From Marisa cornuarietis (lineage: Eukaryota > Mollusca > Gastropoda > Architaenioglossa > Ampullariidae), in assembly GCA_004794655.1 (NCBI GenBank), contig SMMW01000555.1, positions 9,073,001 to 9,137,000 on the forward strand: 64,000 nucleotides of DNA, in the 5' to 3' direction. The translations under genes were made by a program, and so were the position numbers. Of this stretch, positions 63,948 through 64,000 are shown one piece after another (the first letter of the stretch is position 1; each line of letters opens with the position of its first letter). The notes beneath the pieces were generated by a model. It was not told the DNA's origin, did not search any database, and saw only the letters and a program-made list of their open reading frames with translations.

Positions 63948-64000
63948 CTGATAAAGGTGAAAGGCAAAGGCATCGTCAAGACCGGGTATTCTCAACGTCT

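Overview
The window looks like intron-rich nuclear DNA of a mollusc, most likely a gastropod. This is an inference: genes are split into many small GT-AG exons, microsatellites are frequent, and Tx1/L1-like, CR1-like, RTE-like and jockey-like LINEs sit beside hAT elements, a tRNA-derived SINE and solo LTRs. No bacterial features are present. All gene models below were read by eye from open frames, splice consensus, reading phase and comparison between copies inside the window. Layout: (1) 1-2963, plus strand, the last five exons of an ALDH1/2-type aldehyde dehydrogenase. (2) 4.2-14.6 kb, minus strand, a badly decayed relic of the TIR-family gene described below, split by a Tx1/L1-like LINE (5.4-9.7 kb) and a 3.2-kb TG...CA element that looks like a solo LTR (9759-12977) with a ballooned 35-bp minisatellite. 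(3) 19.1-21.4 kb, plus strand, a two-exon gene for a zinc-finger protein whose C-terminal finger has exact GATA-type spacing. (4) 24.5-41.8 kb, minus strand, gene 2: an alpha-helical (ARM/HEAT-like) protein joined directly to one TIR domain and a CaaX-like tail. It carries lesions and insertions by a MITE, a SINE, a hAT element, an LTR and a CR1-like LINE. (5) 45.7-48.1 kb, a jockey-like LINE fragment with a second copy of the TG...CA element inserted in its ORF1. (6) 49.8-64.0 kb, minus strand, gene 1: 19 readable exons giving helical repeats, coiled coil, Death domain, TIR, linker, second TIR and a C-terminal CaaX-like motif. Its N-terminus lies beyond the window. The main biological theme is a locally expanding family of Death/TIR proteins. 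Genes 1 and 2 share introns as well as exons, so they are tandem segmental duplicates, and the 4-14 kb relic is a third, older copy in the same orientation. A cassette of TIR exon, last exon and 3' flank exists three times, and two of the copies (26.1-28.0 and 48.8-50.7 kb) are nearly identical, which suggests recent duplication or gene conversion. Both TIR domains of gene 1 keep a glutamate that aligns with the catalytic glutamate of SARM1. A role in innate immunity or NAD-linked cell death is therefore plausible but unproven. The remaining sequence (about 14.6-19, 21.5-24.5, 42.2-45.7 and 48.1-48.8 kb) shows no convincing gene; it holds microsatellites and unclassified non-coding DNA.
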